DNA of 15,787 bases from Vicinamibacteria bacterium. Its GTDB lineage: Bacteria > Acidobacteriota > Vicinamibacteria > Vicinamibacterales > 2-12-FULL-66-21. Where the stretch lies: the NCBI GenBank assembly GCA_025937075.1, contig JAICSD010000045.1, positions 1 through 15,787 on the forward strand. Reading direction: 5' to 3'. Each line of letters begins with the position of its first letter. Positions within the stretch are counted from its first letter, which is position 1. Shown piece after piece: positions 6,004 to 14,080 of the stretch. The notes beneath the pieces were generated by a model. It had not been told where the DNA came from. It made no database searches and was given only the letters and a program-made list of their open reading frames with translations. A program made the translations under genes and the position numbers.

Positions 6004-7860
6004 ATGCGTACCTCCGTGCGCGGCGCGCTGGCAGTGGGTGTCATCGCGGGCGTGTTTATGGCGGCGAGTTGCCAGAAGCAGACGCTCGATACATCGCGTC
6101 CAGGATCCGCGCGGTCTCTGAGCGGAAAGCTCAGCGAGCCGGATCTCGTCAAGGCGCAGGCGGACGATGGGCAATGGCTGATGCCCGCGAAGAACTACGC
6201 GTCGACGCGGTTCAGCGGCCTCGACGAGATCAACAGCGGTAACGTCCGCCAGATGGGCGTGAAGTGGACGTTCTCCACCGGGATGGTGTCCGGACACGAA
6301 GCCGCCCCGCTCGTCGTGGGCGACACGATGTATCTGGTGACGCCCTTCCCCAACATTGTTTATGCGTTCGACCTGACGAAAGCGGGTGCGCCGCTGCGCT
6401 GGCAGTACGACCCCAAGCCGCCCGGCGCGTCGAAGGGTGTCGCGTGCTGCGATGTCGTCAACCGCGGCGTCGCGTACTACAACGGGTCGATCGTCTTCAA
6501 CACGCTCGACGGTCGCACGATTGCGCTCGATGCGCAAACGGGACAGCCGAAGTGGATCACGCCGCTCGCCGATATCAACAAGGGCGAGACGATCACGATG
6601 GCACCGCTCGTGGTCAAAGGCAAGGTCCTCGTCGGCAACAGCGGCGGCGAATTCGGCGTGCGCGGCTGGCTCACCGCGCTCGACGCGGACTCCGGCAAGA
6701 TTGCATGGCGCGCCTACAGCACGGGCCCCGACAAGGACGTGCTGATCGGACCCTCCTTCGCGCCGCACTACGACCACTATCGCGGAAAGGATCTCGGACT
6801 TTCGAGCTGGCCCGGCGAGGCGTGGCGCATCGGCGGCGGCACGGTGTGGGGCTGGATCAGCTTCGATCCGGAACTGAACCTCATTTACTACGGCACCGCG
6901 AATCCGGGACCGTGGAACGCCGATCAGCGCCCGGGCGACAACCTGTGGACGGCCGGCATGTTCGCGCGCGATGCGGACACCGGGGAGGCGCGCTGGTTCT
7001 ATCAGACGAGCCCCCACGATCTCTTCGACCACGACGGCGTCAACGAGCTGATCCTCGCCGACCTCCAGATCGGAGGTCAGACGCGCAAAGTCGTCATGCG
7101 GCCCGATCGCAACGGGCTCTTCTACGTGATCGATCGCACGAGCGGCGAAGTGCTCTCCGCAACGCCCTACGGGTACGTGAACTCGAACCGCGGCGTCGAC
7201 ATGAAGACCGGTCAGCTCATTGCCGTCCCCGAGAAGGCGGTCAGGCAGGGTGTCGTCACCCGCGATATTTGTCCGTCCGCGCCGGGCATGAAGGACTGGC
7301 AGCCCAGCTCCTTCTCTCCACGCACCGGTCTCGTCTACATCCCGCACCAGAACCTGTGCATGGACGAAGAGGGCATGTCGGCGAGCTACATCGCGGGCAC
7401 GCCGTACGTCGGCGCGAGCGTGGTCTACAAGGCCGGCCCGGGCGGACATCGCGGAGAAATGACCGCCTGGGATCCCGTCGGCGCAAAGGCCGCATGGACG
7501 GTAACGGAGAACTTCCCGGTGTGGAGCGGTTCGCTCGTCACAGCCGGCGACGTCGTCTTCTACGGGACGATGGACGGGTGGTTCAAGGCGCTGAACGCAC
7601 GGACGGGCGATCTGTTGTGGCGGTTCAAGGTCGGGTCGGGAATCATCGGTCAGCCAATCGCCTACAAGGGGCCGGACGGACACGAGTACATCGCCGTGCT
7701 CTCCGGCGTCGGCGGATGGCCGGGGGCGATCGTGACCGCGGATCTCGACGTACGCGATGCCACTGCCGGCAACGGCTGGGGAGGCGCGCTCGGCGATTTG
7801 AAGGACGCGACCACACGCGGCGGCATGCTGTACGTGTTCTCGCTGGGCGGAGCGCATTGA
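6004..7860 (+). CDS. PQQ-dependent alcohol dehydrogenase with lanthanide-type active site
   Basis: A 618-residue eight-bladed quinoprotein that oxidises a periplasmic alcohol and passes electrons to cytochrome c. It starts MRTSVRGALAVGVIAGVFMA and has Cys23 after an AAS, a probable but non-ideal lipobox. The vicinal disulfide pair is Cys148-Cys149 in VACCDVVNRG. Likely metal and catalytic residues are Glu216 (GGEFGVRG), Asn300 (GTANPGPWN) and Asp342 in LFDHDGVNE. Asp344, two residues on, is the extra Asp that marks lanthanide-using XoxF/ExaF-type enzymes; calcium-type MxaF has Ala there. Trp-docking repeats such as ALDAQTGQPKW are visible, and there is no fused cytochrome domain. Size and partners fit the methanol/ethanol family; the true substrate is unknown. 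The ATG at 6004 lacks a clear ribosome binding site and GTG 6001 is possible. No PQQ biosynthesis genes are in the window. Confidence 0.9.
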   Translation: MRTSVRGALAVGVIAGVFMAASCQKQTLDTSRPGSARSLSGKLSEPDLVKAQADDGQWLMPAKNYASTRFSGLDEINSGNVRQMGVKWTFSTGMVSGHEAAPLVVGDTMYLVTPFPNIVYAFDLTKAGAPLRWQYDPKPPGASKGVACCDVVNRGVAYYNGSIVFNTLDGRTIALDAQTGQPKWITPLADINKGETITMAPLVVKGKVLVGNSGGEFGVRGWLTALDADSGKIAWRAYSTGPDKDVLIGPSFAPHYDHYRGKDLGLSSWPGEAWRIGGGTVWGWISFDPELNLIYYGTANPGPWNADQRPGDNLWTAGMFARDADTGEARWFYQTSPHDLFDHDGVNELILADLQIGGQTRKVVMRPDRNGLFYVIDRTSGEVLSATPYGYVNSNRGVDMKTGQLIAVPEKAVRQGVVTRDICPSAPGMKDWQPSSFSPRTGLVYIPHQNLCMDEEGMSASYIAGTPYVGASVVYKAGPGGHRGEMTAWDPVGAKAAWTVTENFPVWSGSLVTAGDVVFYGTMDGWFKALNARTGDLLWRFKVGSGIIGQPIAYKGPDGHEYIAVLSGVGGWPGAIVTADLDVRDATAGNGWGGALGDLKDATTRGGMLYVFSLGGAH

Positions 7861-8705
7861 TGCGGCGTCGAAGGACACTGGCCGCACTCGTCGCCATCTC
7901 GACAGCGCTCATCGCATGCACCGATCGCGCGTCCGCACCCGCGCCCGCTTCCGCACCCGCGTTCCGCGTCTGCGCGGACCCGAACAACCTGCCGTACTCG
8001 AATCGCGCCGGCGAGGGATTCGAGAATCGCATCGCGCGGCTGCTCGCCGGCGATCGCGGCGGGACGGTGGAGTTCACCTGGTGGCCGCAGCGCCGCGGCT
8101 TCCTGCGCAATACGCTCTCGGCCGGCGTCTGCGACATCGTCGTCGGCATGCCCACCGGGGGCGAGCGCGTCCTGACGACCCGTCCGTACTATCGATCGAG
8201 CTACGTCTTCGTCGAGCGTCGCGAGCGAGGACTTCGGCTCGCCTCGCTCGATGATCCACGGCTTCGCCGTCTCGAGATCGGCGTGCAGCTGGTCGGGGAC
8301 GACTTCGCCAACAGCCCTCCCGCGCACGCGCTGTCCAATCGCGGGCTCGTCGACAACGTCGTCGGATACCCCGTCTACGGCGACTACTCCAAGCCGGCGC
8401 CGCTCGCCGCGATCGTGAACGCCGTCGATCGGGGCGACATCGATGCGGCCATCGTCTGGGGGCCGCCCGCCGGGTACTTCGCCAAGTCGAGCCGCAACGC
8501 GCTCGAGGTCACGCCGGTGTCGCCGCAGGCGGACGCGCCGTCGCTTCCCTTCGCGTTCGACATCTCGATGGCGGTTCGTCCGGCGGATCGGCGTCTGCGC
8601 GACGAGCTGGACGACTTCATCGTCCGCAGACGCAGTGACATCGACGCGATCCTGGCGGCCTACGGCGTCCCGCGCGTGGATGCACCGACGGGCGACGGGC
8701 GATGA
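7860..8705 (+). CDS. XoxJ/MoxJ-like quinoprotein dehydrogenase-associated binding protein
   Basis: A 281-residue periplasmic protein of the solute-binding fold found with PQQ dehydrogenases (the MoxJ/XoxJ group). The signal peptide ends in LIAC, so Cys20 is a likely lipidation site. The mature start FRVCADPNNLPYSNRAGEGF (35-54) and the following TWWPQRRGFLRNTL, GVCDIVVGMP and TTRPYYRSSYVF are the blocks I recall for this family. Family members are thought to help activate or assemble the dehydrogenase rather than feed an ABC transporter, and no transporter genes are nearby. The ATG shares its A with the dehydrogenase TGA, and GGAG lies about 7 bases upstream. Position right after the PQQ enzyme supports the assignment. 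Confidence 0.85.
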   Translation: MRRRRTLAALVAISTALIACTDRASAPAPASAPAFRVCADPNNLPYSNRAGEGFENRIARLLAGDRGGTVEFTWWPQRRGFLRNTLSAGVCDIVVGMPTGGERVLTTRPYYRSSYVFVERRERGLRLASLDDPRLRRLEIGVQLVGDDFANSPPAHALSNRGLVDNVVGYPVYGDYSKPAPLAAIVNAVDRGDIDAAIVWGPPAGYFAKSSRNALEVTPVSPQADAPSLPFAFDISMAVRPADRRLRDELDDFIVRRRSDIDAILAAYGVPRVDAPTGDGR

Positions 8706-9232
8706 AGGGCGTCGCGGTCGCGATCGTCGTCTTGCTCGTCGCGACGGGCTGCGAGCGCGAAGCACGTCGGTATCGCGAGCTCCCCGCCGCCGCGAACCGC
8801 GAAACCGCGGTGCGTGTCACGTCGCTGCAGCCCGGCATGCCCGAACAGCAGGCGGAGGTGAAGAGCCCGTACCAGGGGAACGCCTGGGGCATGGGTGAAG
8901 GCAAGCGCCTGTACTCGCAGTTCAACTGCGCCGGATGCCATGGCATCAACGGCGGCGGAGCGATCGGCCCCGCGCTCATCGACGACAAATGGATCTATGG
9001 GAGCAAGCCCGATCAGATCTACGCGACCATCTCGCAGGGCCGACCTGACGGGATGCCTGCCTTCGGCGGCCATCTTCCCGGGCAGCAGATCTGGCAGCTC
9101 GTCGCGTACGTCGAGTCGATGTCCGGTCTCGTGAACCCGAAGAACGCGCCCGGCCGCAACGACGATCAGAGCGCATCCATCGCGGAGAACCGTCAGGCCC
9201 CGCAGACGCCGATCCAGACGGGGCACCGGTGA
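8702..9232 (+). CDS. Lipoprotein c-type cytochrome (electron acceptor of the PQQ dehydrogenase)
   Basis: A 176-residue class I cytochrome c. A short signal peptide ends in a good lipobox, VATGC (Cys17). Heme attaches at CAGCH (Cys76, Cys79, His80), and Met118 in GMPAFGG is the likely sixth ligand. A 50-residue linker precedes the heme domain and a polar tail follows it, so the domain could reach between a membrane anchor and its partners. It overlaps the XoxJ-like gene as ATGA and is followed at once by subunit II. By position it corresponds to XoxG, the cytochrome that takes electrons from XoxF, and here it probably hands them to the caa3 oxidase. Direct orthology to XoxG is not established. 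Confidence 0.87.
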   Translation: MKGVAVAIVVLLVATGCEREARRYRELPAAANRETAVRVTSLQPGMPEQQAEVKSPYQGNAWGMGEGKRLYSQFNCAGCHGINGGGAIGPALIDDKWIYGSKPDQIYATISQGRPDGMPAFGGHLPGQQIWQLVAYVESMSGLVNPKNAPGRNDDQSASIAENRQAPQTPIQTGHR

Positions 9233-10170
9233 TGCCCCACATCCAGTCGGTGCTCTATCCGGCCGGTATCCAGGCGGCGCGCATCAGCCACGTGTGGTGG
9301 GTGATGTTGATCGTCTGCACGATCGTCTGGGTGCTCGTCGCAGCAGCGACGCTGATCGCGGTCGCGCGCGGACGGAAGGCGGCATCGACGGCCACCGAAG
9401 GTGAGCTGACATTCTTCGTCGCGATCGCCGGCGGCATCACGATCGTTACGCTGATTGCGCTGCTGTTCGACACGATCGTCATCGGCCGCTCGCTGGAGAC
9501 GCTGCGGACGCCGGACGCCCTCCGCATTCAGGTCACGGGTAACCAGTGGTGGTGGGACGTCCAGTACGAGAACCCGGTGGCCGCTCTCCGCGTCACGACC
9601 GCGAACGAGCTGCACATTCCTGTCGGACGTCCCGTCGCGATCGACCTGCTCTCGGTGGATGTGATTCACAGCTTCTGGGTGCCGAACCTGCAGGGAAAAA
9701 TCGATCTCGTGCCGGGCCGCACGAACGAGCTGTGGCTGCAGGCGGACACGCCCGGGACGTACCGCGGGCAGTGCGCGGAGTACTGCGGGCTCCAGCACGC
9801 GCACATGGCGCTCCTGGTGATCGCCGAGCCCGAAGATCGGTTTCAGCGCTGGCTCGCGGCGAATCGCGCGAGCGCGCCGCCGCCCCAGACGCCGCAGCAG
9901 GTTCGCGGGCGCGAGGTGATCGAGCGCGGCCCGTGCGCGATGTGCCACGCGGTGCAGGGCACGGCCGCGAGCGCGCGCATGGGCCCCGACCTGACGCACG
10001 TCGCCTCGCGCAGCTCGCTCGCCGCGGGAACGGTCCCGAATACCCGCGGGTATCTCGCAGGCTGGATCGTCGATCCGCAGCACATCAAGCCAGGCAATCA
10101 CATGCCCGCCACGGGCCTGCGCGACGAAGAGCTGCAGGCCGTCCTCGCGTACCTGGAGACGCTGAAGTGA
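9232..10170 (+). CDS. coxB: Cytochrome c oxidase subunit II with C-terminal cytochrome c domain (caa3 type)
   Basis: A 312-residue subunit II. Two membrane helices (about 20-46 and 60-85) precede the aromatic NQWWWDVQY (104-112). The cupredoxin domain carries the CuA ligands His146, Cys181, Glu183, Cys185, His189 and Met192 in VIHSFWVP and CAEYCGLQHAHM. After a Pro-rich linker (about 212-225) comes a cytochrome c domain with CAMCH (Cys235, Cys238, His239) and the probable ligand Met291 in GNHMPA. This fusion defines caa3 oxidases and gives a tethered entry point for electrons from the upstream cytochrome. No lipobox is seen. The ATG at 9232 overlaps the previous TGA by one base; a GTG lies one codon upstream. 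Confidence 0.95.
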   Translation: MPHIQSVLYPAGIQAARISHVWWVMLIVCTIVWVLVAAATLIAVARGRKAASTATEGELTFFVAIAGGITIVTLIALLFDTIVIGRSLETLRTPDALRIQVTGNQWWWDVQYENPVAALRVTTANELHIPVGRPVAIDLLSVDVIHSFWVPNLQGKIDLVPGRTNELWLQADTPGTYRGQCAEYCGLQHAHMALLVIAEPEDRFQRWLAANRASAPPPQTPQQVRGREVIERGPCAMCHAVQGTAASARMGPDLTHVASRSSLAAGTVPNTRGYLAGWIVDPQHIKPGNHMPATGLRDEELQAVLAYLETLK

Positions 10171-12176
10171 CCTGGCGGCCCGAGACGTACGACAAGTCGC
10201 ACCTGACGGGCCGGGCGGTTCTCGTCGAAGACGATCCGCGCCTCCAGCCGGACGCGCTCGCGCGCGAGCACGCGGAGCTGTCGCGCACCTGGGCGTACGC
10301 GCACGGGCTCATCGGCTGGCTGTCCGAAGTCGATCACAAGGCGATTGGCCGACGGTTCCTCGTGACGTCGTTCGTGTGGTTCACCTTCGGCGGCATTCTC
10401 GCGGCGATGATGCGCATCCAGCTCTCCCGGCCGGACAACACGTTCGTCGGCCCGGATCTCTACAACCAGATCTTCACGATGCACGGCACGACGATGATGT
10501 TCCTATTCGCCGTCCCGGTGATGCTCGCGCTCGGCATCTATCTCGTGCCGCTGATGGTCGGCGCGCGCGCGATCGCGCTGCCACGCCTCGTCGCGTACGG
10601 CTACTGGATGTTCCTCTTCGGCGGCATCTTTCTGTACACGATGTTCGCGATCGACTCGGGCCCAGACAACGGATGGTTCAGCTACGTGCCGCTAGCGGGC
10701 CCTGAGTTCGGCTACGGCAAGCGCGCGGACGTCTGGGCGCAGCTCATCACGTTCAGCGAGCTGTCGTCGCTCGTGGTCGCGACGGCGCTCATCTGCACGA
10801 TCTTCAAGCTGCGGACGCCCGGCATGTCGCTCAACCGGATGCCGCTGTTCGTATGGTCGATGCTGGTCGTCTCGATCATGATCCTGTTCGCGATGCCGGC
10901 GGTCATGGTGTCGAGCACGTCGCTCATCCTGGACCGCCTGGTCGGCACGCATTTCTTCAACCAGGCTGAAGGCGGCGACCCGATTCTGTGGCAGCACCTC
11001 TTCTGGTTCTTCGGCCATCCGGAGGTCTACATCATCTTTCTTCCGGCGCTCGGGATCATCTCGCAGATCGTGTCGACGTTCACCGGGCGTCCGGTATTCG
11101 GCTACATCGCGCTCGTGCTGTCGCTCATCGCGACCGCATTCATCGGCTTCGGCGTGTGGGTCCACCACATGTTCGCCACGGGGCTGCCGCAGCTCGGGAC
11201 GAGCTTCTTCACGGCTGCCAGCATGATGATCGTTGCCCCGACGGGTATCCAGACGTTCTGCTGGATTGCGACGATCTGGACGTCGCGGCGGCTGCGGCTC
11301 ACGACGCCGATGCTCTACGTGCTGTCCTGGTTCTTCATCTTCATCATCGGCGGCCTCACGGGCGTCATGCTCGCGTCGGTTCCGCTCGATCGCCAGGTCC
11401 ACGACACCTTCTTCGTCGTCGCACACTTTCACTACGTCCTGATTGGCGGGTCGATCTTTCCGCTGCTCGGCGGCGTGCACTACTGGTTCCCGAAGTTCAC
11501 AGGCCGCATGCTCGGCGAGCGTCTCGGCCAGACGGCGTTCTGGCTCATCTTCGTCGGGTTCAACATGACGTTCTTCCCGATGCACCTGCTCGGTCTCGAC
11601 GGAATGCCACGTCGCGTCTACACCTATCCGGCAGCGATGGGATGGGGCGGGATGAACCTGCTCGCGAGCGCAGGGGCCGCGGTGATGGCCGTGTCGCTCA
11701 TCGTGTACTTGATCAACGTGATCGTCAGCCTGCGGGCTGGCGCGCTGGCGGGCGACAATCCGTGGGCGGCCGGGACGCTCGAGTGGGCCACGAGCTCTCC
11801 GCCGCCGCCGTTCAACTTCGCGCCCCAGCCTGCCGTCGCGGGCCACGAGCCGCTGTGGACGCCTGATCTCGCGCCTCCGCCCCTCATCGGACTGGCAACC
11901 GACAAGCGCGAGGTGCTCGTCACCTTCCTGCTCGATGCGGAACCCGATCATCGCTACGAGATGCCTGGCCCGACGATCTGGCCGCTGCTCGCCGCCATTG
12001 CGACGACGGTGCTCTTCATCTGGTCGATCTTCTCCGCGTGGGGCGCGGTCTGGGGCGCCATCCCGCTGTTCATCACCCTGGTTGGGTGGTTCTGGCCGCG
12101 ACAAGGGATGACACCGCGCGACATGGAGCAGGTGGCGGGCGCCGGGCGTCTCACGCCGAAGGAGATCACGTCGTGA
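10167..12176 (+). CDS. coxA: Cytochrome c oxidase subunit I (heme-copper oxidase, lacks canonical proton-channel residues)
   Basis: A 669-residue heme-copper oxidase core subunit of the A family. Metal ligands are complete: His106 (FTMHGTT), CuB His284 in GHPEVY with Tyr288, His333-His334 (VHHMF), and the heme ligands in VAHFHYV. Glu286 in GHPEVY is present, as are Ser200, Ser201, Ser299 and Thr359. By hand alignment the D-channel Asp is Ala135, the three channel Asn are Ile124, Val142 and Ala207, and the K-channel Lys is Gln362. The C-terminal 100 residues add a soluble stretch and two more helices (about 620-655). The GTG at 10167 overlaps the subunit II stop as GTGA, with GGAG 8 bases upstream. 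It reduces O2 with electrons from subunit II. Pumping efficiency cannot be assumed from family membership. Confidence 0.95.
   Translation: MTWRPETYDKSHLTGRAVLVEDDPRLQPDALAREHAELSRTWAYAHGLIGWLSEVDHKAIGRRFLVTSFVWFTFGGILAAMMRIQLSRPDNTFVGPDLYNQIFTMHGTTMMFLFAVPVMLALGIYLVPLMVGARAIALPRLVAYGYWMFLFGGIFLYTMFAIDSGPDNGWFSYVPLAGPEFGYGKRADVWAQLITFSELSSLVVATALICTIFKLRTPGMSLNRMPLFVWSMLVVSIMILFAMPAVMVSSTSLILDRLVGTHFFNQAEGGDPILWQHLFWFFGHPEVYIIFLPALGIISQIVSTFTGRPVFGYIALVLSLIATAFIGFGVWVHHMFATGLPQLGTSFFTAASMMIVAPTGIQTFCWIATIWTSRRLRLTTPMLYVLSWFFIFIIGGLTGVMLASVPLDRQVHDTFFVVAHFHYVLIGGSIFPLLGGVHYWFPKFTGRMLGERLGQTAFWLIFVGFNMTFFPMHLLGLDGMPRRVYTYPAAMGWGGMNLLASAGAAVMAVSLIVYLINVIVSLRAGALAGDNPWAAGTLEWATSSPPPPFNFAPQPAVAGHEPLWTPDLAPPPLIGLATDKREVLVTFLLDAEPDHRYEMPGPTIWPLLAAIATTVLFIWSIFSAWGAVWGAIPLFITLVGWFWPRQGMTPRDMEQVAGAGRLTPKEITS
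12159..12166 (+). promoter_or_regulatory. Ribosome binding site for subunit III
   Basis: AAGGAGAT lies 6 bases before GTG 12173, inside the end of the subunit I gene. It decides the GTG start of subunit III over the in-frame reading that continues upstream, and is the clearest Shine-Dalgarno in this operon. Confidence 0.7.
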
Positions 12177-12772
12177 CGCGCGCGGCGCTCGACGTCTCGC
12201 AACTGCCCGACTACGGCTTCGGGCACCGGAGTCTCCTCTGGTGGGCGACGATGTGCCTGATCGCGATCGAGGGGACGGCGTTCGGCCTGCTGATCATGAC
12301 CTACATGTATCTGAAAGGCCGCGTGCCGCACTGGCCGCCGGGTCTCGGCGATCCCGCACTGCGATGGGGAACGCTCAACCTGATCGTGCTGCTCGTATCC
12401 GCCGTGCCGAACGAGCTGACGAAGAAGGCCGCGGAACGCCTGGACCTTCGCGGCGTGCAGCTCTGGGTGGCCATCTCCATTGCGTTCGCGGTCGCTTTCA
12501 ACGTCATCCGCTTCATCGAATTCGGCGCGCTGAACACCAGGTGGGACACGAACGCCTACGGCTCGATCGTGTGGATGCTGCTCGGGACGCACACCGTCCA
12601 CGTGCTCACGGATCTTCTCGATACGTTCGTGCTCGCGGTCGTGATGTTCGTCGGACCCGTGGACGAACACCGCTTCGTCGACGTCAGCGAGAACTCGATG
12701 TACTGGTACTTCGTCGTGCTGACGTGGATTCCCATCTATGCCGTCATCTACCTTGCGCCGCGATTCGTCTGA
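12173..12772 (+). CDS. coxC: Cytochrome c oxidase subunit III
   Basis: A 199-residue membrane protein with about five helices, the usual size for the short subunit III of caa3-type oxidases. Family features are the first helix with IEGTAFGLLIMTYMYL, the helix 3 segment RFIEF, and GTHTVHVLTDLLDT, which corresponds to the His-rich helix of subunit III. It ends with TWIPIYAVIYL. Subunit III has no redox centres; in studied enzymes it stabilises subunit I and supports proton uptake through the D-channel, which makes its presence next to a subunit I without D-channel residues notable. The start is GTG in a GTGA overlap with subunit I, backed by a strong ribosome binding site. Confidence 0.9.
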   Translation: MTRAALDVSQLPDYGFGHRSLLWWATMCLIAIEGTAFGLLIMTYMYLKGRVPHWPPGLGDPALRWGTLNLIVLLVSAVPNELTKKAAERLDLRGVQLWVAISIAFAVAFNVIRFIEFGALNTRWDTNAYGSIVWMLLGTHTVHVLTDLLDTFVLAVVMFVGPVDEHRFVDVSENSMYWYFVVLTWIPIYAVIYLAPRFV

Positions 12773-13133
12773 GTGGTCGCAGCCCGGGAAGCTGACGCCG
12801 CTCTGGATCGGCGTGCTCGCGGGTCCGATCATGTGGGCGGCCCTGCTCGAGACGAACTACGCCCTCTCCTACGTAGCCTGCGAGCAGCGCGACAAATGGA
12901 TGCTCCACCTGGCGACAGCGCTGGCGGCGCTGATCGTCGCGATCGCCGGATACGTCGCGTGGCGCGCCGCGCCGCCGCTCGGCGGCACCGAACAGCCGAC
13001 CGTGGATCGGGATCAGACCCGCGTGCTTCGCGCGCGGTTCATGGCCATCAGCGCGGTGGTGCTGTCCGCATGGTTCATCCTCGTCATTCTGTCCACGGAG
13101 GTCGTCATCTCGATCCTCGAGGTGTGCTCGTGA
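12738..13133 (+). CDS. Small three-helix membrane protein of the oxidase operon
   Basis: A 131-residue protein that I cannot assign to a named family. Three hydrophobic segments are visible: LWIGVLAGPIMWAALLETNY (about 22-41), LHLATALAALIVAIAGYVAW (about 56-75) and FMAISAVVLSAWFILVILST (about 101-120). It has Cys near the end of helix 1 and at the C-terminus. By position and size it may be an accessory subunit IV-like or assembly protein of the oxidase. I vaguely recall similar LAGP-motif proteins next to other caa3 genes. The ATG at 12738 overlaps subunit III by 35 bases and has no clear ribosome binding site; a TTG five codons later is possible. The next gene overlaps its stop as GTGA. Confidence 0.75.
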   Translation: MPSSTLRRDSSEWSQPGKLTPLWIGVLAGPIMWAALLETNYALSYVACEQRDKWMLHLATALAALIVAIAGYVAWRAAPPLGGTEQPTVDRDQTRVLRARFMAISAVVLSAWFILVILSTEVVISILEVCS

Positions 13134-14080
13134 CGCGATCCGTGTGCGTTCGGCGATGCACCACGACGCCCGCGGCGGCGCTGCTGATGGGGACCACGCT
13201 GTTCGCGCACGACGCGCACGAACTGGCGGGCGAAGCGGTTCGCCGCTGGACGTTCGACCCGGTCGTCCTCGTTCCACTCGTCCTGACCGCGGTGCTCTAT
13301 GCCGCAGGGGTCGTACGGCTGCGGCACCATCGCGGAGCGCGCCGCGGGCTCGCCTCGTGGCGCATCGCATGCTTCATTGCCGGATGGCTGACGCTCGTGC
13401 TGGCGCTCGTGTCGCCCGTCGCGTGGCTCTCGGAGATCCTCTTCTCCGTTCACATGACGCAGCACACGCTGCTGATGCTCGTCGCGGCGCCGCTGATGAT
13501 GTTCGGGCACCCGCTCTTCGTGTGGCTCTGGGCGTTCGATGCGGCGTCGCGAGCCAGCGTCTGCGCCGCCGTGCTGCGAAGGCCGGTGCGCAGCGCCTGG
13601 CACACGGTCACGGCACCGCTCAGCGTGTTTTTGCTCAACGCCGTTGCGCTCTGGGTCTGGCACCTGCCGCTCCTCTACCAGGCCGCGGTGCGTCACACGG
13701 GCATCCATGCGCTCGAGCATCTCTCGTTCCTGCTCGCGTCATCGCTGTTCTGGTGGGGGATGGTGCACGGCCGTTACGGACGGATCGGCTACGGACTCGG
13801 GGTGCTCTACGTGTTCCTCACCGGCGTTCACAGCAGCGCGCTCGGCGCCCTGCTCACGGTCTCGCCATCGGTGTGGTACAGCGACTACGCTCGCGAAGCC
13901 GCGACGTGGCACATCGATGCGCTCGCCGATCAGCAGCTCGCGGGACTGTTGATGTGGATTCCGGCAGGCGTCATTTTCATGATCTTCGGCCTCGCGCTCT
14001 TCGCGGCATGGCTGGGCGAATCGGAGCGCCGCGTGCTGCTCGGGCGCACCGAAGCGATTCGGCGGCGCCATGCGGGGTGA
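13130..14080 (+). CDS. ctaG: CtaG-family cytochrome c oxidase assembly factor (caa3_CtaG)
   Basis: A 316-residue polytopic membrane protein of the caa3_CtaG family, implicated in assembling the copper centre of caa3 oxidases in Bacillus. It is unrelated to the Cox11-type CtaG. Family blocks are SVHMTQHTLLMLVAAPLM, LWVWHLPLLYQAAVRH, HLSFLLASSLFWW and ADQQLAGLLMWIPAG, each giving conserved His or Gln in or near helices that could handle copper. About seven helices are seen, after an N-terminal segment with AHDAHELAG. The GTG at 13130 overlaps the previous stop as GTGA, with GAGG 7 bases upstream. Its place in the operon means the oxidase carries its own assembly factor. The last 11 bases overlap the final cytochrome gene. 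Confidence 0.9.
   Translation: MTRSVCVRRCTTTPAAALLMGTTLFAHDAHELAGEAVRRWTFDPVVLVPLVLTAVLYAAGVVRLRHHRGARRGLASWRIACFIAGWLTLVLALVSPVAWLSEILFSVHMTQHTLLMLVAAPLMMFGHPLFVWLWAFDAASRASVCAAVLRRPVRSAWHTVTAPLSVFLLNAVALWVWHLPLLYQAAVRHTGIHALEHLSFLLASSLFWWGMVHGRYGRIGYGLGVLYVFLTGVHSSALGALLTVSPSVWYSDYAREAATWHIDALADQQLAGLLMWIPAGVIFMIFGLALFAAWLGESERRVLLGRTEAIRRRHAG

Noticed and set aside
5989..7887. Long open frame (about 632 codons) antisense to the PQQ dehydrogenase gene
   Set aside because: It mirrors a strongly supported gene in GC-rich DNA, has an Arg/Asp/His-rich composition with no family motifs, and has no start signal of its own.
6264..8705. Long frame reading into the XoxJ-like protein from inside the dehydrogenase gene
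   Set aside because: The upstream 530 codons are an out-of-frame reading of the dehydrogenase; the signal peptide and ribosome binding site place the true start at 7860.
10692..12104. Long minus-strand open frame opposite oxidase subunit I
   Set aside because: The composition is almost entirely charged residues, as expected from the complement of hydrophobic membrane-helix codons.
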